A stretch of 64,000 bases of DNA from Adiantum capillus-veneris (taxonomy: Eukaryota > Streptophyta > Polypodiopsida > Polypodiales > Pteridaceae): the NCBI GenBank assembly GCA_014529385.2, contig CM043958.1, positions 124,116,817-124,180,816 of the forward strand. The letters are read 5' to 3'. Below, in pieces: positions 1-10,062 of this stretch. How positions within the stretch are numbered: position 1 is the first letter of the stretch; each line of letters starts with the position of its first letter. The translations under genes and the position numbers were made by a program. Below the pieces are notes generated by a model that saw only the letters and a program-made list of their open reading frames with translations, did not search any database and was not told the DNA's origin.

Positions 1-354
1 CGCATAGGCTCTGGACTGTCTAGTTTCTGCTGCTCTCCTCAGAGTAAACCTTGGTCCTGCGAATACCACCCCCAGGTATGTATATTCATCTGTGTACTCC
101 ACAGTTTCCTGACCATATACTAGTGTAGGTGCCGATCTCTTGACCCACTGTGGTGTGGTGTTAAACACCATAACCTTGGTTTTACCAAGGTTCACAGACA
201 ATCCACTATCCTTTGCAAAGCTGTGCAATGCATCCAACTGTCTCCGCATGCCCTCTGGTGACTCTGATATCAACACAATATCATCAGCATATAATAATAA
301 AGGGATCCATGTCCCTGCTAGCTGAGCGCCTCTGTTGCCCTCTCTGTCAATGTC

Positions 355-357
<3 letters not shown>
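1..357 (-). pseudogene. LINE reverse transcriptase fragment
   Basis: Read on the minus strand this stretch is open and encodes the catalytic part of a non-LTR retrotransposon reverse transcriptase. The YADD catalytic box lies near 277-288 and is followed by IVLISESPEGMRRQLDAL, then a typical post-catalytic LGKTKVMVF and a TYLGVVF motif. The fragment runs off the left edge of the window, so its 3' end is not seen. On its 5' side it stops abruptly at a (GA)n tract. No start codon or N-terminal endonuclease domain is present, so it is a fragment. It probably belongs to the same LINE family as the C-terminal piece at 8980-9420. Certainty about the RT assignment is high. Confidence 0.88.

Positions 358-442
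<85 letters not shown>
352..442. repeat. (GA)n microsatellite
   Basis: About 90 bases of almost pure GA dinucleotide, passing into a short GAAAT repeat. It sits exactly between a broken LINE RT and a LINE-type 3' tail. Confidence 0.97.
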
Positions 443-445
<3 letters not shown>

Positions 446-515
446 GAAATGAAATGTTATATTAACGTCTTCAAAAGGCCAAAATGACCTATGAGACCAA
501 ATTGTGAATCTAATA
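443..515 (-). repeat. LINE/SINE-like 3' tail
   Basis: On the minus strand this reads GGTCTCATAGGTCATTTTGG, then a GACGTTAATA-like motif and a short TTTCA repeat. The same cassette occurs on the plus strand at about 9480-9545 and 9665-9712. Such a shared terminal motif followed by a simple repeat is typical of LINE 3' ends and the SINEs that borrow them. Confidence 0.6.
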
Positions 516-547
516 CCATGTCTAAATACAAAAAAAAAAGCTTCGAG

Positions 548-1073
548 AGAGTCTTTGACCTGAAACCGCTCTGGAGGAGTTTGTCGCTGTTGCTACTAGG
601 ATAGAAGGGGCAAGGAAGCTATTCAACGACTCTCCTTGGCTAGAGACCACTCCACTACTTTTGGAAAGTCCTCTTGACCCTTTGACTTCTTTACACAGGG
701 AACTTGAAGCACGGAGGAGTGTTCATCGGCGACTTTATGTTTCTATGCCTTGTAACATGCATATGTGAGCATTTGTGTTGCATTGTGATGTGCCAACCAC
801 CGAATATTCCTAATTGGATGAGATTGCGTGGGTATGTAATTTTAGTGCATCAAGACACCCGTGGAAGATCACTGCGGTCTGGGTGTGATGGCTAATTGTA
901 CTATGCCGGAATATTCGGAGTTCCAATCTGGACGAAAGGAGAAGCCAACTCCTTAACAAAAAGAGCAAATTGATTCTCCCTTGGAATGTCCCTCATAAAT
1001 TTTTTAACTAACTTGAGTTGTTTTGCAAGTATGCTGTAATCGCGGACGATTACTCTCTTTCAAGAAGGGGGGA
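548..1073 (+). pseudogene. 3' internal remnant of an LTR element (family of 3074-7054)
   Basis: From about 705 to 1073 this matches the 3' internal region of the complete element at 3074-7054 (about 6000-6380), including the stretch GTGCATCAAGACACCCGTGG and the polypurine tract. Further upstream (about 620-745) an open frame, with a region reading SLHRELEARRSVHRRLYV, looks like the C-terminal end of a retroelement polyprotein that the complete element lacks. The 5' LTR and most of the interior are missing, so this is a truncated copy. No RT or integrase motif is seen. Confidence 0.65.
1062..1073 (+). other. Polypurine tract of truncated LTR element
   Basis: Purine-rich AAGAAGGGGGGA directly abuts the LTR start TGTCACAA, as at 6371-6380. 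This identifies the following LTR as a 3' LTR. Confidence 0.8.
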
Positions 1074-1672
1074 TGTCACAAATTGTTGACGTGTCAAGCC
1101 ATTGAAGAACGGAGCCGACTTGCAGATCCTGGATGAGGGGCCTAAACCCTAGAAGAAGAATTGCGTGGGGAATTAATGACGTGGCAAAGCTGTACAGAAT
1201 CCCGGATTTCACGTTGGCATGCTGACGTGGCAGCTGTACGGATTTCCGCGACACTGTTGACATGGCAGTTGTACGGATTTCCGCGTTTTACGTTGATGAC
1301 GTGGCAACTGTACGGATTCCACAAAACGCGCTGGCAGCTTTTGGCACTTTTTGACCAGTTGCTTTTGAGTTTGAAGCTTTTCATTGTAACTGCTTTTCAG
1401 GCCAAGGGCCTTTAAATAAGTGCAGAGGGCTCAATCTCTTGCACGCTTCAGTGAGAAGGTGCAGAGCGCGAGTACGGGCATTGTACTGAGTTCAGTTAAT
1501 ATAAAGAAGTACCGAAAGGGGCGCCAAGGTTTGGGGCCACTACTCTCTGGGATGGAATTCCGCCATTGTGCCATGTGTGCTCTCCCTCTCTTTCAGTTTA
1601 GTTGTTATTGAATTGCTAAAAGTCTGTTCAGTCTTTTCTTTTCTATTGGCACGTGGTGCCTGTCTTGTGAAA
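1074..1672 (+). repeat. LTR 1 (3' LTR of truncated element)
   Basis: Starts TGTCACAA and ends TTGTGAAA, a decayed form of the TTGTGACA end seen in the two sister LTRs at 3074-3683 and 6381-7054. It holds four TGACGTGGCA-type repeats (about 1178-1310, one as TGACATGGCA), a TATA-like TTTAAATA near 1410, and the shared GGGGCGCCAAGGTTTGGGG block near 1518. No 5-bp duplication can be paired because the 5' end of this copy is lost. Confidence 0.85.
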
Positions 1673-1689
1673 GGGTCCCAGAGAAAGCC

Positions 1690-2890
1690 CTGATCCAAGG
1701 AGAAAAGCCTAGAGCAGAGACTATCTTGAAGAACACCTTTCGGCAAGTGTCCCTTTACAACACGCTAAGGCTGGATGCAAATCTTCGAAGCGCCACCCTT
1801 GCAGTCATTCAATCTCTGTATCCCCGTGCAGGGTCCAGTGGCGGGCACCTCCTAGTGCGACCCTGTGAGTCCTACATAATCTCCTATCCCACTGCTTCCC
1901 TTAGTGATCACAAGAGTTCTCGTCTACCTGTGTCTATTCAGGGGCAACAATTTTTAGGTGTCATAGTTGATGGTGGATTTGGCATCAACCTGATGCTTGA
2001 ATTCACTATGCTGGCATTAGGTCTCCAGACTACTAGGCCCGCCCCATTTACAGTGACTTTGGCCGACGAGAGAACTGATTACCCTTGGGCATAGTGGACA
2101 AGGTGCCTTTGTAGGTTCACATTTAGCCTGGATTTTTTTGTGGTTCGTCTTCTCGAGGTTGGGGGCGGCTTTCCTTTGCTCATCGGCAGACCATGGTTGC
2201 GGCACACTAAAGCACTTTATGATTGGGAAACAATGCTATGTGGATACTTACTCCCGACTCCCCAATGAAACCCATTTGACATGGAGGAGGCATGGATCCA
2301 ATAGTACATCATAGTTCTTTGTCAGTGGAGTTCAACTGCGAATTGGAACAACCTACGCCACTTGACGGGCCAGAGGAAGATCTGTGGTTGGAAGCTACAA
2401 AGTCTATACCTTGTTATGTGGTTTCCATCCAATCCGTGCGTGAGGATACCCCATCTCCCAACTTCCTTAGAGTCACTTTGCCTAGCCTAGAAGCAATGAT
2501 GACTCAGGCGCTCCAGCAATGGAAGGCCTTATACTTGGTGAGCATATATAGGATCATATGAGAGGAAAGAAATCTCCTTTAGAGGAGTTGACCTTAACAC
2601 TAATCTGCCCCTCAGCTCCCTCTGTGTATCACTCTCCGACCAAACCACAACTCTCCTCTATGTCTGATGAACTACCCTGCGACGACAGGCTTCTGCAAGG
2701 ATGGTTACAAGAATATGCTGATTTCAATATTGATAGGACACCAGCTCATGATGTCTCTATGCTCCTAGAAGCGGCAACCCCTTCACCTACAATGAAATCT
2801 TCAGCAGTGCCCTCTCCAAACCCAATGAAAGAAGTCAACTTGGACGATTGTGATGATCACCCAGCGCTGCTAGACCAGATGTTGAGCAAA
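1690..2890 (+). pseudogene. Decayed retroelement retropepsin region
   Basis: Several frames together carry a Ty3/gypsy-like aspartic protease. The frame open from 1726 contains VIVDGGFGINLML (the DSG/DGG-type active site changed to DGG) and an FTVTLADERT stretch. It shifts frame near 2090, then continues as SLDFFVVRLLEVGGG and PLLIGRPWLRHTKALYDWE near 2120-2225, which matches the end of the retropepsin fold. Downstream open pieces at 2292-2561 and 2558-2905 have no motif I recognise. At least two frameshifts and several stops make it a pseudogene. No RT or integrase follows. Confidence 0.6.
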
Positions 2891-3073
2891 CGGCCATATT
2901 TGTGAGTCATTGAAAATAAGATTAGCCTCTTTCGAATTTACAGAAGAGTCAAGCACTGATGATTTTGAAAGAGATTGGCTTGTAGAACTTCTGGTGAGAC
3001 CAGTGAGTGTACGGCGAAGGGATCCTCCCGTTTGGAATCTGCATAGGGAAATTCTTGCAAAGGCCAAAGAAGG
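2886..3073 (+). pseudogene. Left half of an open frame split by the LTR element
   Basis: From 2886 an open frame runs without a stop to the insertion point (it includes FTEESSTDDFERDWLVELL and PPVWNLHREILAKAKEG). Counting the target duplication once, the frame continues without interruption on the other side of the LTR element at 7060. I do not recognise the product. It may be a host exon or the tail of the decayed retroelement just upstream; the continuity across the insertion is the direct observation. Confidence 0.4.
3069..3073. repeat. 5-bp target site duplication, left copy (GAAGG)
   Basis: GAAGG immediately precedes the LTR start at 3074 and is repeated at 7055-7059 right after the second LTR. 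Confidence 0.9.
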
Positions 3074-3683
3074 TGTCACAAACTGTTGACGTGTCAAAGC
3101 CTTGAAGAATAGAGCCAACTTGCAAATCTTGGCCGAGGGGCCTAAACCCTAAGAAGAACAAGTAACAGAAGAAGAGTCGTACCAACTTATGAAGACCCCG
3201 TCCGATGGGGCCCCAATGACATAAAGGAAGTAAAATAAAGCAGGACCCACACACACTCACGCAAAAACTGATGATGTGGTAGTTGTACGAATGCTCCGCG
3301 TTTTGTGCTGACTGCTGACGTGGCAATTGTACGGAATTGCGCAAAATGCACTGGCAGCTTTTTGGCATTGCTTTTGGACCAGAAGCTTTTAAGTTTGAAG
3401 GCTTTTCATGTAAACTGCTTTTCATAAGGGCCTTTAAATATGTGCTAAGGGCTCATTCTCTGGCATGCTTCCTGAAGAAGGTGCAGAGTCTAGAGTACCG
3501 ACTTGTATTGTGTTGAAGAAATACCGAAAGGGGCGCCAAGGTTTGGGGTCAATACTCTCTGGGGTGGAATTCCATCACTCCTGTCGCGTGTCGTCTCTCT
3601 CTTTCAGTTCAATTGTTATTGAAGTACCAAAAGTTTGTTCAACGTGTTCTTTTCTATTGGCATGTGGTGCCCGTCTTGTGACA
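3074..3683 (+). repeat. 5' LTR (610 bp)
   Basis: TGTCACAA...TTGTGACA with 8-bp inverted ends. It carries two motifs of the TGACGTGGCA/TGATGTGGTA series near 3270-3330 and a TATA-like TTTAAATA near 3433. It is followed by a G and the PBS. Confidence 0.93.
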
Positions 3684-3684
3684 G

Positions 3685-3696
3685 TGGTATCAGAGC
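3685..3696 (+). other. Primer binding site (tRNA-Met type)
   Basis: TGGTATCAGAGC, the classical plant LTR-retrotransposon PBS complementary to initiator methionine tRNA, one base after the LTR end. Confidence 0.95.
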
Positions 3697-3902
3697 ATTA
3701 GGCGTGTGCTTTTCTGAAAGCATACCGGTCCTACAAAAGAGCAGACAGAGATATTTGAATTTTTACTTGAAGTATCTTTGGTTCCTGACCCCGGACTTAT
3801 TAGCCACTCCCACCCTTACTTCATCGCGCATCGGGTGCGCTCCCGTCTTCATTGCTATGTCTTACAGGGCATAAGCCATAAAGAACCCAAGACATAGAAT
3901 TC

Positions 3903-5210
3903 ATGGATTTAGCAGAATATTTGCACTTTTTGCTCAACGAGCTTCACGATATTCTTTCGCGGCATCCTCAACAGAATCTTCCGATGTTGCAAAGTTTTGA
4001 ACAATTTTTAAACTACATGTTACCCCCTCTGATACCCAAGGTGGTATCTCCTCCTCCGGCATCAGAAAGTATGAGAGCTTCTAATCGGCAATCTTCTCAG
4101 CCGTCTGTTCCAATGGGGGGAGTCTTCAGGAATATGGTGCAGCCATCTGACCCTGATCCAGTGCAACCGCCTTTGCCACCACCTCCACCACCGTCGCCAC
4201 CAGGCTACAATGGTTGGAGCCTATATGGATACCCTTATTATCCATACCCGGGATATGCGCCTAACCAACCCAAAGATTTCAAAGATGGCGGCACGACAGT
4301 AGATCGCAAGAAAGCATTGCAGTTCCTATAGCAATTCGACAACATCTATGCTTTGGGGAACTATACAGAAGAATCCAAGATTTCTCGAGCAGCGGGGGAT
4401 TTCTTAAAGATAATGCTATGCAATGGTGGAGTTCAATCGCGACACAACCGCATGCTCCAAGGACCTGGCAAGCTTTCAAGACAGTTTTTGCACGTAGTTA
4501 CATGACTTTGATCTTTGAAGTCCGGATTTTGGCAGACTGGGGCAACTTGAAAATGCTTGCCACCGAAACCATGGACGACTATAACCAAAGGTTCTCAATG
4601 TGTACCTTCCGGTGTCCTTCTTTAAGTTCATTTCCTTGGAGGACCAGTGCGAGCGCTACACCATTGGACTACCATCACCATTGTAGGAATATTGTCTCTC
4701 CAAGCAAGTCTCTACCATGCAAGAGCTTATGGACCATGCCGTGGTCGGCTACAAGCTCATGAAAGAAAGTTGGAGTTTACCATAGAAGAACCTCCAGCCA
4801 CTAACCAGAACTCCCGGCAACAACGAACAAATTCTCGGGAATCCTGTGAAAACCAACCTCAACGGCCTCGTCTGACACAACGTCAACGAGACGTCTTGTT
4901 ACAAGAAGGCCGGTGCTTCAAATGTTTCCAAACAGGGCATACGTTCAATACATGTCCTGAGCGAGCCTCGACGTCCTCAGTGCAACCTTCTGCTCCCACG
5001 TCAGATAGATCCCCAGGGCCACCTCCGGCCAAGAAGGCTATTGGACTAGTACCCGATATTTATGGTATACACCTTGAGAGTTTTAATGAATTATGTAGAG
5101 CTTATGGAAAAGTCAACGGCTTGAAAGCCCTTATTTTCTTTGATCTCGGAGCTATGGAGAACTTCATCCATCCAGAATTCTTGAAGAGATGCACTTTGAT
5201 TATGATGTAG
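3903..5210 (+). pseudogene. Gag polyprotein (frameshifted) with zinc knuckle
   Basis: Gag is spread over three frames. 3903-4331 is the N-terminal region with a proline-rich PPLPPPPPPSPPGYNG stretch and ends at a TAG. 4400-4640 carries the capsid-like WWSSIATQPHAPRTWQAF and a region ending DDYNQRF. 4760-5210 holds a CX2CX4HX4C zinc knuckle (CFKCFQTGHTFNTC near 4913-4955). The start at 3903 is the first ATG after the leader. Several frameshifts are needed to read it through, so this copy is probably dead. It functions in packaging element RNA into virus-like particles. Confidence 0.75.
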
Positions 5211-5479
5211 AGGGTGGAGAAATTGAAGCTGAGCTAGCCACGGGGCAAACTCAGAAAGTGGTACCGCTCATTGGTGCACTTCCAGTGACTATACAAGATT
5301 ATCATGGAAAAGCAGATTTCCACATTATGAAGTTGGGCAATTGCAACGTTCTCTTGGGCATACCCTGGCACGACAAGAATGATGCAACTTTCGAGGTCCG
5401 GAACCGAACCATCACCGTGATGCAGAAGGGCAAGCCAATTGTCCTCAAAGTTCGGTTGTCAGAACAAAGCCCTGAATGA
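5100..5479 (+). pseudogene. Retropepsin-like protease domain
   Basis: The end of the Gag frame carries LIFFDLGAMENFIH, in which the expected D-[ST]-G active site reads D-L-G. The overlapping frame 5189-5479 continues with NCNVLLGIPWHDKNDATFE, the usual retropepsin C-terminal motif. The frame change occurs around 5190-5210. The altered active site and the frameshift suggest loss of activity. The coding region ends at 5479, where a Ty3-type element would be expected to enter RT. Confidence 0.7.
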
Positions 5480-6370
5480 CCTCTCTAGTTGTTTTTTAGT
5501 TAGATACTTTTGAACATTGTTTGAGAAAGTATTGTTTGAAATTTGTTTGAAATGGATGCTACCTGTTTTAAACGTGTCTTGGTGCCGATTTGAATTGTTT
5601 GACTCTAGTTTTAAATATGGTTTCAATGATTGGTGATTTTACTCCCGGGTGGAGAAGTGAGAAATACTGTTTTGGTATTGTTTGAACCTCGGAACGATGC
5701 ACGACGATGCCTGGGAAGAGTTTCGTTGTATGTTTGAAAACCTCGGAACGATGCAGGCCGATGTCTGGGGAACGTTCCGTTGTATGCTAGAAAACCTCCG
5801 AACGACGCAGGCCGATGCATGGGGAGCGTTTGGTTGTATGCTTGAGTCTCCAAGCAATGCAGATTGCGATCTGGGGAGCGTTTGGTTGTACAGTCTTCTG
5901 AGCTCATGGCCTGGACCTTTCTATGTTATTTGCGGGGGGAGTGACGAGGTAGTCGTTGAGTAGCTTCATACCGCAGACCGTTTGTCTCGGGGGAGTGCTC
6001 AACGGCGCTGTATGTTGTGTCTTGTGACATGCATATGTAAGCATTTGTGTTGCATTGTGATGTGCCAACTATTACATATTCCTAACTGGATGAGATTGCC
6101 TGGGTATGTAATTTTAGTGCATCAAGACACCCGTGGAAGATCACTGCGGTTTGGGTGTGATGGCTAATTTTACTATGCCAGCATATCAACAGTTCCGATC
6201 TGGACGAAAGGAGAACCCAACTCCTTGATCAAAAGAGCCGAAAGGAGAAGCTAACTCCTTAACAAAAAGAGCAAACTGATTGTCCCTCGGAATGACCCTC
6301 ATAAAATTTTTGAGCTAACTTGAGTTGTTTTGCAGATATGCTGTAATCACGGACGATTACGTTCTTTCAA
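5480..6370. other. Non-coding 3' interior of the LTR element
   Basis: No RT, RNase H or integrase motif in any frame. Holds the 54-bp tandem array (5683-5904) and the block shared with 705-1073. Confidence 0.7.
5683..5904. repeat. 54-bp tandem repeat, about 4 units
   Basis: Units start near 5691, 5745, 5799 and 5853, each with GGAACGATGCA...GAGCGTTTGGTTGTATG-like sequence. The period of 54 is a multiple of three, and both strands stay open through the array, giving an 18-residue protein repeat on paper. Confidence 0.9.
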
Positions 6371-6380
6371 GAAGGGGGGA
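6371..6380 (+). other. Polypurine tract
   Basis: GAAGGGGGGA immediately upstream of the 3' LTR; primes plus-strand DNA synthesis. Confidence 0.9.
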
Positions 6381-7054
6381 TGTCACAAACTACTGACGTG
6401 TCAAAGCCCTGAAGAATGGAGCCAACTTGCAAATCCTGGCCGAGGGACCTAAACCCTAGGAAGAACAAGTAACAGAAGAAGAAGTCCTACCAACTTATGG
6501 GGATCCCGTCCGATGGGGCCCAAGTGACATAAAGGAAGTAAAATAAAGCAAGACCCACACACACACTCACACAAAAACTGATGGCGTGGCAGCTGTACGA
6601 ATGCTCCGCGTTTTGCGTTGATTGCTGACGTGGCAGTTGTACGAATGCTCCGCGTTTTGCGTTGATTGCTGACGTGGCAGTTGTACGGAATTGCGGAAAA
6701 CGCGCTGGCAGCTTTTTGGCATTGCTTTTGGACCGGAAGCTTTTGAGTTTGAAGGCTTTTCATGTAAACTGCTTTCTATATGCCAAGGGCCTTTAAATAT
6801 GTGCTAAGGGCTCATTCTCTGGCATGCTTCCTTGAGAAGGTGCATAGTCTGGAGTATCGGCTTGTATTTGTGTTGATGCAATATAAAGAAATACCGAAAG
6901 GGGCGCCAAGGTTTGGGGCCAATACTCTCTGGGGTGGAATTCCGCCACTCCGTGTCGCGTGTCGTCTCTCTCTTTCAGTTCAGTTGTTATTGAAGTGCCA
7001 AAAATCTGTTCAGTCTGTTCTTTTCTATTGGCACGTGGTGCCCGTCTTGTGACA
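6381..7054 (+). repeat. 3' LTR (674 bp)
   Basis: Same ends as the 5' LTR. It is longer because a roughly 52-bp U3 segment (GTACGAATGCTCCGCGTTTT...GCTGACGTGGCAGTT) is tandemly duplicated at about 6595-6672. Carries the TTTAAATA TATA-like box near 6790. Confidence 0.93.
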
Positions 7055-7059
7055 GAAGG
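7055..7059. repeat. 5-bp target site duplication, right copy (GAAGG)
   Basis: Matches 3069-3073. Confidence 0.9.
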
Positions 7060-7190
7060 CATGTTTCTTTCAAATCTTAGAAAAGGTCAGCTTAAGCTCT
7101 ATCCACCAGATGCTGGCTGTTTATTTTTTGAAGAGCACTACAAGATTTTTGAAGTACCTTGTGAGCTAACAGAAGAGCTACAAGATGTCC
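7060..7190 (+). pseudogene. Right half of the split open frame, possible exon
   Basis: Continues the frame broken at 3073 (GMFLSNLRKGQLKLYPPDAG, then HYKIFEVPCELTEELQDVQ) up to a plausible splice donor, GATGTCCAG|GTTCAC, at 7190/7191. Beyond that the frame stays open to 7414 but becomes low-information. It does not resemble any retroelement protein I know and might be a host exon; I cannot name it. Confidence 0.4.
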
Positions 7191-7429
7191 AGGTTCACAA
7201 CAGAGTCATAACACTTATGATGGTCATATATCTTATGTGTACTATAATTGCCGTGTCTAAATTCTCCATTGTCAACAGATATATTGACCTATTTGAGTAT
7301 AGTTGTGGAGATTATTCGGTTTTCTCTATAGAGATGGAGGCGAGACTTCACAGTTCTTGCCCTGTTGGTTTAGTGATTTTGAATTTGGAAGAGTTAAGTA
7401 AAGAAATGGTTTGAGTTGGAAGTTTTGAG

Positions 7430-7960
7430 CTTTTCATCCCTAGTTGGCCTCACCTCCATCGCCCATATCTACCCCTACTCGAACCTACATCCCCTGTCAC
7501 CCCTCTCCTCTCGCCACTCGCCCCTTGCCACTCTCTCTCCCCTCTCGCCCTTGCTTTTATCCTACCTCTAGCTCCTTGCCTTTCCCCTCTCTCGCCCTCT
7601 CGCCCCTCGTCCAGCTCTTGCCTTTCACCCTCTTGTCCTCTCGCCGGTAGGCTCTCCCCCCTCGCCACACTGCCATAGACATCAACAACTTCCCTTCTGA
7701 GATGTCTTCTGACTGCCCTTTGCCCCTCTCTCGTCCATGGCCAATCGCTCGCCTTTCACCTTTCACCCATCACCGCCTCACCCTCGCTCCTCGCCCTCAT
7801 CCCCGCCCTTGAAGCCCAAAAGAATTTTTTCGTTCGCCATTCAGCACATGCATGGAATAATTCACCATTTCGCCCTTAGTCCCAATCGACCCTCGCCCTT
7901 GCCTTGAGTCATCTTACGTGTCCTTTCGCCGCTCTCTCTCTCTCGCGTTAGTTCTAAAAA
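7430..7960. other. C/T-rich low-complexity region
   Basis: Degenerate CTCGCC, CCTCTC and CTCGCCCTT units on the plus strand. Long open frames here, on both strands, are products of base composition, not genes. Confidence 0.7.
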
Positions 7961-8979
7961 AAATTAACCAAACATCTTCAAAGTTCACTGTATAAGTTTT
8001 TGGTTGCTGCGAAGCTTCAACGCAGGGCCACTACAGACACTGAGCCCCCACACCACCTCGAGGTGTCTGTCCATCCCACCATCAGTTTCTACTATCAACG
8101 GTTGCTAGAACAGGTCTTGGCGGTCTCCTCTCTTCCACTCAGCAAAGCAGCTGCGTACTGGGGCATAGCAGTATAGTGCAAGGAGTCGCTGTGTTGTTCC
8201 ATTATCATATGTTTCACTAGCAACTTACACATGAAGCGGATGTATGCAATTGAGAATTCATTGATGCAAGAGTTTTTGCGGAGAGATTCATCACCTACGA
8301 CAATGTTTGCTAGTTTTTGGAGAGTCAGCAGATAGCTATACCACCACTCTCCGGGACGGTGAGTGGTCTTGTGGCGGGCAACCTGTAACTGGGCTACATT
8401 GTCACTTTGCACGAAAAGACAGTTACAGCTCGTGGTCAGTTATAGTTTGTGGTTGTGGGTTCACACTGGGTAGACTTGACACGTGGCAGAAGTGGTGGTC
8501 TAGTGACACCGTGGCCAGGTCTTCCCCTCCACAGTTTGAAGATAGGCACAGCTAGACTGTCAGGGATATTTGAGGTATCCGTTGGCTGCCCTTTTTGTAT
8601 ATAGGCTCATATTTGCTTAGTCTTGGGATGTTATTGTAGGTGGTTTTATGATTCTTGAGTCTTGAGTCCAACGTCGTATGCTCAGTCAAGCTCCACACAT
8701 CTGCACACTCCCTACACAATTGAGCCTCGACACCCCGTTGTACCGGTGAGTTCTGGGCTTGGAGCTGAGTGTGCTGCCAGCCAGAGTTTGTACTGGTTCA
8801 TATGAGTCAATGGAGTCCCATGTTATTCAGAGTTTACTGTGGAGTCATTTGAGTTTGCTCTGTTGTTCATTGTTTACAGTGTTTTCATTCGTTGGAGTGA
8901 GGTTTCATGCATATTGCACTGAGGAGCACCCACAGTAGAGAGCACGACACACTATTCCTGCTACAAGTTGTACAAGCTA
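7961..8979. other. No supported gene
   Basis: A minus-strand open frame at 8095-8412 (105 codons) has no motif I recognise. The rest has no coding signal, RNA gene or repeat that I can support. Confidence 0.5.
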
Positions 8980-9420
8980 TTCATAAGCCTGAAGATTTTT
9001 TCATTAGCATTCCCCCCACCAGCTATCATATCGACCGAGATTTGGGACGCAAATGCAACATCTCTTTACAAAGTTCCAGGACAGCAATCTCTACCCGACC
9101 CTCCAGAGCCATGCCCATTGGTTACTTCAGCTATGCTTTATGGAGTGCAGATATGGGAACCATCAATAAACCATCATAGCCAAGCTGACAGTATTGATGG
9201 ATGGAGATGTATGGAGAGACCTTTGGTCTCTATGATTTCCCGGATGATTAGGGCAAAGGCCTCTATACCGCATGAGATTATTCATGTAGAGTTTGCTGCT
9301 CCCCCGCTGGTCATAGAGGCACTTACTTGATCTGTCTCTTTTATACACAGTATCTGGGATCTCCCCAAAGATAGGTGAGATTATCCTAGCCACTTCTAGC
9401 AGTTTGTATCATTTTTTATT
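8980..9420 (+). pseudogene. LINE ORF2 C-terminal fragment
   Basis: The plus-strand frame from about 8988 reads AMLYGVQIWEPSI, then IDGWRCMERPLVSMISRMI and PPLVIEALT, a domain that follows the RT in plant and protist LINEs. The frame continues past a TGA at about 9328 as SVSFIHSIWDLPKDR; that stop is most simply a CGA-to-TGA change. A second TGA ends the DLPKDR block. 5' truncation is the rule for LINE insertions and fits the absence of endonuclease and RT here. It is likely the same family as 1-357. Confidence 0.7.
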
Positions 9421-9547
9421 TGCAGCACTTTTGTCCTTTTTTGGATATCCAGAGGATACACACATGTATATGGTTTTGTCTCTTAGGCTGACTTTGGCGT
9501 CTAGAAGACGTTAATAAAGCTTTCTTTCTTTCTTTCTTCTTTCTCTC
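9421..9547 (+). repeat. LINE 3' UTR and tail
   Basis: Ends with GTCTAGAAGACGTTAATAAA and a (CTTT)n/(CT)n run. The element's tail motif is shared with 443-515 and 9665-9712. Confidence 0.6.
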
Positions 9548-9745
9548 TCTCTAGTCTCCTGTAACTATTTGATGCCCCTAGTCATCCCTGCTCTATGTAT
9601 TTCATTTACTAGTTGCTAGGTCATCTTTTATTCACTTCTATTCCCACACATATGATGGTTGTAACTTTTGGTCTCATAGGTCATTTTGGCCTTTTGCTGA
9701 CATTAATAGTGCACATCTCGCTTTCTTTGTTGTAACTCAATTTCT
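9548..9745 (+). repeat. Second, tandem LINE-type 3' tail
   Basis: ACTTTTGGTCTCATAGGTCA and a TGACATTAATA motif at 9665-9712 repeat the tail just upstream, so two LINE or SINE ends lie in tandem. Confidence 0.5.
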
Positions 9746-10062
9746 GATGGTATGGTCAGAGCCGCTTTCTTTGTTGTAACATAAGTAGAATTTCTTGGAG
9801 TTCCCAGATGTACATTGGGTCCTGTGCCAGTCTGAAGCTTGGACTTGAGACACAATTTGTACATGAGATCATTGAGCTTTGCGTCCTTTTCTTGCTTTGA
9901 GGCTTGCCACTGGTAATACAGAACTTTAAAGAGAATTGTGCGCATGCTGCATGCATGCATGTCTGAGATTTTCCCATGGGTCATCATGTCAGCAATAGTT
10001 GGTGTTTCTATGTGTTTGAATCAGCATCTGCCTGATGCTCTATACTTTCTGCTGGTTGTGCA
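9746..10062. other. Possible intron, no gene
   Basis: An open frame on the minus strand has no recognised motif. The pyrimidine-rich end CTTTCTGCTGGTTGTGCAG makes a good splice acceptor for the exon that follows. Confidence 0.4.

Larger units (their letters stand above)
3074..7054 (+). mobile_element. Complete non-autonomous gag-protease LTR retrotransposon
   Basis: A 3981-bp element bounded by two LTRs that both begin TGTCACAA and end TTGTGACA, flanked by the GAAGG duplication. A primer binding site matching the 3' end of initiator tRNA-Met follows the left LTR after one base, and a polypurine tract precedes the right LTR. The interior encodes Gag with a zinc knuckle and a retropepsin-like domain, but no reverse transcriptase, RNase H or integrase. 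It must therefore have been moved in trans, as described for plant LARD and TR-GAG type elements. From 5480 to 6380 the interior is non-coding apart from a 54-bp tandem repeat. Confidence 0.93.

Noticed and set aside
213-452. Open frame of (RE)n repeats
   Set aside because: Translation of the (GA)n microsatellite; not a gene.
7444-7766. Proline-rich and arginine/glycine-rich frames on both strands
   Set aside because: Base composition of C/T-rich low-complexity DNA; no start context or motif.
8095-8412. Minus-strand open frame of 105 codons
   Set aside because: No motif, no neighbouring exon signals; listed only as unassigned DNA.
9703-9987. Minus-strand open frame of 94 codons
   Set aside because: No recognisable family; overlaps a LINE tail and the presumed intron of the plus-strand exon.
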